Assembly (NCBI GenBank): GCA_003512805.1
Contig: DOOK01000331.1
Coordinates: 1 to 6,907, forward strand
Reading direction: 5' to 3'
Length of the DNA: 6,907 nt
Origin: Erwinia sp.
GTDB lineage: Bacteria; Pseudomonadota; Gammaproteobacteria; Enterobacterales; Enterobacteriaceae
Part shown: positions 5,200-6,907 of the stretch, in pieces
Layout: the number at the start of each line of letters is the position of its first letter
How positions within the stretch are numbered: position 1 is the stretch's first letter
Program-made: the position numbers and the translations under genes
Notes under the pieces: model-generated
What the model saw: only the letters and a program-made list of their open reading frames with translations
Told to the model about the DNA's origin: nothing
The model's database searches: none

Positions 5200-6057
5200 A
5201 TGATTGCTGTAACGGGAGCAACCGGTCAGCTTGGCCGCCTGGTCATTGAGGCTTTATTGAAAAAAACGCCTGCCGAAGAGATTGTCGCCGTCGTGCGTTC
5301 GCCAGAAAAAGCGGCCGATTTAACTGCGAAGGGCGTTCAGGTGCGGCAGGGTGACTATAACCGATCGGAGACGCTGGCCGATGCTTTTCGCGGGGTGGAA
5401 AAAGTGCTGCTGATTTCTTCCAGTGAAGTCGGCCAGCGCGAGGCGCAGCATAAAGCGGTGATCGATGCGGTCAAAATGGCTGGCGTTAAACTGCTGGCTT
5501 ATACCAGCCTGCTCCATGCTGACCGCTCGCCGATGGGTCTGGGTGGCGAACATCGTGCCACCGAGCAGATGCTCATCACATCCGGTATCCCTTACGTTAT
5601 TCTCCGCAACGGCTGGTACAGTGAAAACTATGCTGCCAGTATTGCCCCGGCGCTGGCGCACGGCGTATTTATCGGCGCGGCTGGCGAGGGAAAAATTGCT
5701 TCTGCCAGCCGTCAGGATTATGCGGAAGCGGCCGCGGTAATCTTGACCCGCGAGGGGCCTGTCCATAAGGTCTATGAGCTGGCGGGCGATGAAGCCTATA
5801 CGCTGAGCCAGTTTGCGGAGGAGATTGCTCAGGCCAGCGGGAAAGCCGTTCGCTATCAGAACCTGCAGCAGGCCGACTTTGCCGCCGTTTTAAAAGAAGC
5901 CGGTTTGCCCGAGGCGCTGGCGGAGATGCTGGCAGATTCGGATGCCGGTGCGGCTAAAGGTGCGCTGTATGATGAGAGCCGTACTTTGAGCCAAACTATT
6001 GGTCGGCCGACCACGCCGTGGCAGGAAGTAGTCAAAGCCTTTGTTGCCAAAGCCTGA
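5200..6057 (+). CDS. qorB: NAD(P)H:quinone oxidoreductase QorB
   Basis: A 285-residue atypical short-chain dehydrogenase (NmrA-like) matching E. coli QorB/YtfG (286 residues) along most of its length. QorB reduces quinones with NADPH in the cytoplasm. The N-terminal MIAVTGATGQLG carries the Rossmann GxxGxxG (G6, G9, G12). VEKVLLISSSEVGQR and NGWYSENY (137-144) are conserved blocks of the substrate side. Two adjacent ATGs exist (5197 and 5200). The second is preferred because GAGGAG (5188-5193) is then 6 nt away, and the protein then starts as in E. coli. An earlier ATG at 5143 would translate the leader hairpin and add 19 residues unlike the family. The gene is divergent from the HxlR-type regulator, which probably represses it until quinones or electrophiles act on the sensor cysteine. 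Confidence 0.95.
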   Translation: MIAVTGATGQLGRLVIEALLKKTPAEEIVAVVRSPEKAADLTAKGVQVRQGDYNRSETLADAFRGVEKVLLISSSEVGQREAQHKAVIDAVKMAGVKLLAYTSLLHADRSPMGLGGEHRATEQMLITSGIPYVILRNGWYSENYAASIAPALAHGVFIGAAGEGKIASASRQDYAEAAAVILTREGPVHKVYELAGDEAYTLSQFAEEIAQASGKAVRYQNLQQADFAAVLKEAGLPEALAEMLADSDAGAAKGALYDESRTLSQTIGRPTTPWQEVVKAFVAKA

Positions 6058-6116
6058 GGCCGCACACGGTAAGATGGTCGTTACCAGACGTGCCGTGCCC
6101 GTGCTGAAAGCGCTAA

Positions 6117-6155
6117 AGGGATCCCCGGCTGGCTTTGTAGATCGTCGGGATCCCT
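6117..6155. repeat. Pair of GGGATCCC boxes forming a 9-bp inverted repeat
   Basis: AGGGATCCC (6117-6125) and GGGATCCCT (6147-6155) are exact reverse complements with a 21-nt spacer, and each half is itself a GGGATCCC palindrome. They lie about 60 nt after the qorB stop and 20 nt before the likely promoter of the next gene. On RNA they could form a hairpin ending qorB transcripts, although the nearest T run (6171-6175) is 15 nt away. On DNA they could be a tandem operator. Confidence 0.45.
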
Positions 6156-6173
6156 GGCTGTTGACTAATCTTT

Positions 6174-6203
6174 TTGACAAAGCCGGTCAAATATCTTCAC
6201 TAT
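6174..6203 (+). promoter_or_regulatory. Probable sigma-70 promoter of the YceI-family gene
   Basis: A perfect -35 TTGACA (6174-6179) is followed after 18 nt by CACTAT (6198-6203). A second -35-like TTGACT lies at 6161-6166 with no matching -10. The predicted transcript begins about 55 nt before the ATG at 6266. Confidence 0.5.
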
Positions 6204-6265
6204 CGGGCAAACGGTTAATGCTGCACTATCCTTAAACATTCCTGGTGAAAATAAGGACAACCGGC

Positions 6266-6850
6266 ATGACGTTAATTAAAAAAGTCGCTTTACCGTTATT
6301 AATCAGTTCTGCACTCTGGTCGCAATTTTCTGCCGCCGCGCCCGTTAATTATGCCATGGACAGCGCACATACGTCCGTCGTGGCCTCATGGACCCATTTT
6401 GGGTTTTCTCATCCAACGGCCGATCTGTCTGGCGTAACCGGCAATATCGATTTTGATGCAGCCAAAGTCAGCGATTCCAAAGTAGACGTGACCATCCCGC
6501 TGAACAGCATTGATACGCACGTAGACAAGCTGACCGAAGAGTTTAAAGGTCCCGACTATTTCGACGCGACCAAATACCCGAATGCGACCTTTAAAAGCAC
6601 CAAAGTGGTCAGCACCGGTAAAAGTACGATGGATGTCCATGGCGACCTGACCATTAAGGGCATCACTAAACCTGTCGTTCTGCACGCGGTGCTGAACAAA
6701 CAGGGTATGCATCCAATGGTGAAAAAGGAAGCTGTGGGCTTTGATGCCACCACGACTTTTAAACGTTCCGACTTTAAGCTGGATAAATATGTACCAGCCG
6801 TCAGCGACGACGTGAAGCTGACTATCACTACCGAAGCCTACGCGAAGTAA
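6266..6850 (+). CDS. YceI-family periplasmic protein
   Basis: A 194-residue secreted protein of the YceI family, a lipocalin-like beta barrel known to hold polyisoprenoid lipids in some bacteria; the role in enterobacteria is unclear. The signal peptide is residues 1-24 (KK, then ALPLLISSALW, then QFSAA), with cleavage most likely before A25. The mature domain shows the family pattern: AMDSAHTSVVASWTHFGFS near the start, NIDFDAAKVSDSKVDVTIP, then DYFDATKYPNATFKST, and HGDLTIKGITKPVVL. ATG 6266 is chosen because TAAGGA (6252-6257) lies 8 nt upstream and it leads directly into the signal peptide. A GTG 7 codons earlier would overlap the ribosome site. The sequence diverges from E. coli YceI, particularly in the middle, so I give no symbol; it may be a paralogue. 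It has its own promoter, and proximity to qorB may reflect stress-related use only. Tandem stops TAA TAG end it. Confidence 0.92.
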   Translation: MTLIKKVALPLLISSALWSQFSAAAPVNYAMDSAHTSVVASWTHFGFSHPTADLSGVTGNIDFDAAKVSDSKVDVTIPLNSIDTHVDKLTEEFKGPDYFDATKYPNATFKSTKVVSTGKSTMDVHGDLTIKGITKPVVLHAVLNKQGMHPMVKKEAVGFDATTTFKRSDFKLDKYVPAVSDDVKLTITTEAYAK

Positions 6851-6851
6851 T

Positions 6852-6900
6852 AGCCGCTTTTACTTTAAGGTGCCGACTCGCTCGGTACCTTAGAGCGGCT
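6852..6900 (+). terminator. Two-tier hairpin after the YceI-family gene
   Basis: The inner stem TAAGGTGCCGA (6866-6876) pairs with TCGGTACCTTA (6882-6892), 11 pairs with one G-U, around CTCGC. An outer stem AGCCGCT (6852-6858) pairs with AGCGGCT (6894-6900). It begins directly after the stop codon. No T run follows before the window ends, so termination is likely but not shown. Confidence 0.5.
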
Positions 6901-6907
6901 GTAGTGG

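Noticed and set aside
6041..6235. 64-codon frame between qorB and the YceI-family gene
   Set aside because: It overlaps the qorB end and runs through the GGGATCCC repeats and the promoter of the next gene, with no ribosome site.

Overview
The window looks like chromosomal DNA of an enterobacterium (Enterobacterales). The treF, ytfH and qorB products resemble their Escherichia coli counterparts along most of their length. The differences, and the arrangement, would suit a relative outside Escherichia, such as an Erwinia/Pantoea-type genome, but that finer placement is inference. The coding parts are GC-rich and the intergenic stretch before treF is clearly AT-rich. I see no CRISPR array, tRNA, rRNA, insertion sequence or phage gene.

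Layout. Positions 1-296 (+) hold the 3' end of a gene I cannot identify. It converges on a two-gene minus-strand unit: a LysE/RhtB-family exporter (1844 to 1215), whose stop codon overlaps the start of a LysR-type regulator (1215 to 301). A 12-bp perfect inverted repeat (301-328) lies at the convergent junction and also encodes the last residues of the regulator. Positions 1845-2818 hold no convincing gene. They become AT-rich rightward and end in a stationary-phase-type promoter (CTATACTT, about 2751), a leader with three TGACA/TGTCA pentamers and a perfect AGGAGG. Cytoplasmic trehalase treF (2819-4462, +) follows and ends at a strong intrinsic terminator (4482-4507).

The right half is a redox-sensing module as in E. 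coli: a HxlR-family regulator (ytfH, 5091 to 4690) divergent from an NAD(P)H:quinone oxidoreductase (qorB, 5200-6057), with a palindromic operator-like element between them. A periplasmic YceI-family protein (6266-6850, +) with its own promoter and signal peptide closes the window.

The most unusual observation is the start of treF. The reading frame has no ATG, GTG or TTG upstream of codon 29, yet a perfect Shine-Dalgarno sequence sits 5 nt before an in-frame ATC. Starting there gives 547 residues, against 549 in E. coli. A rare AUC start, a mutated ATG, a sequencing error, or entry by frameshifting from a 19-codon overlapping upstream ORF are the options. I see no clearly new multi-gene system here. 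Apart from treF, the interest is in regulatory structures, two stop/start overlaps and one unidentified small ORF after ytfH.
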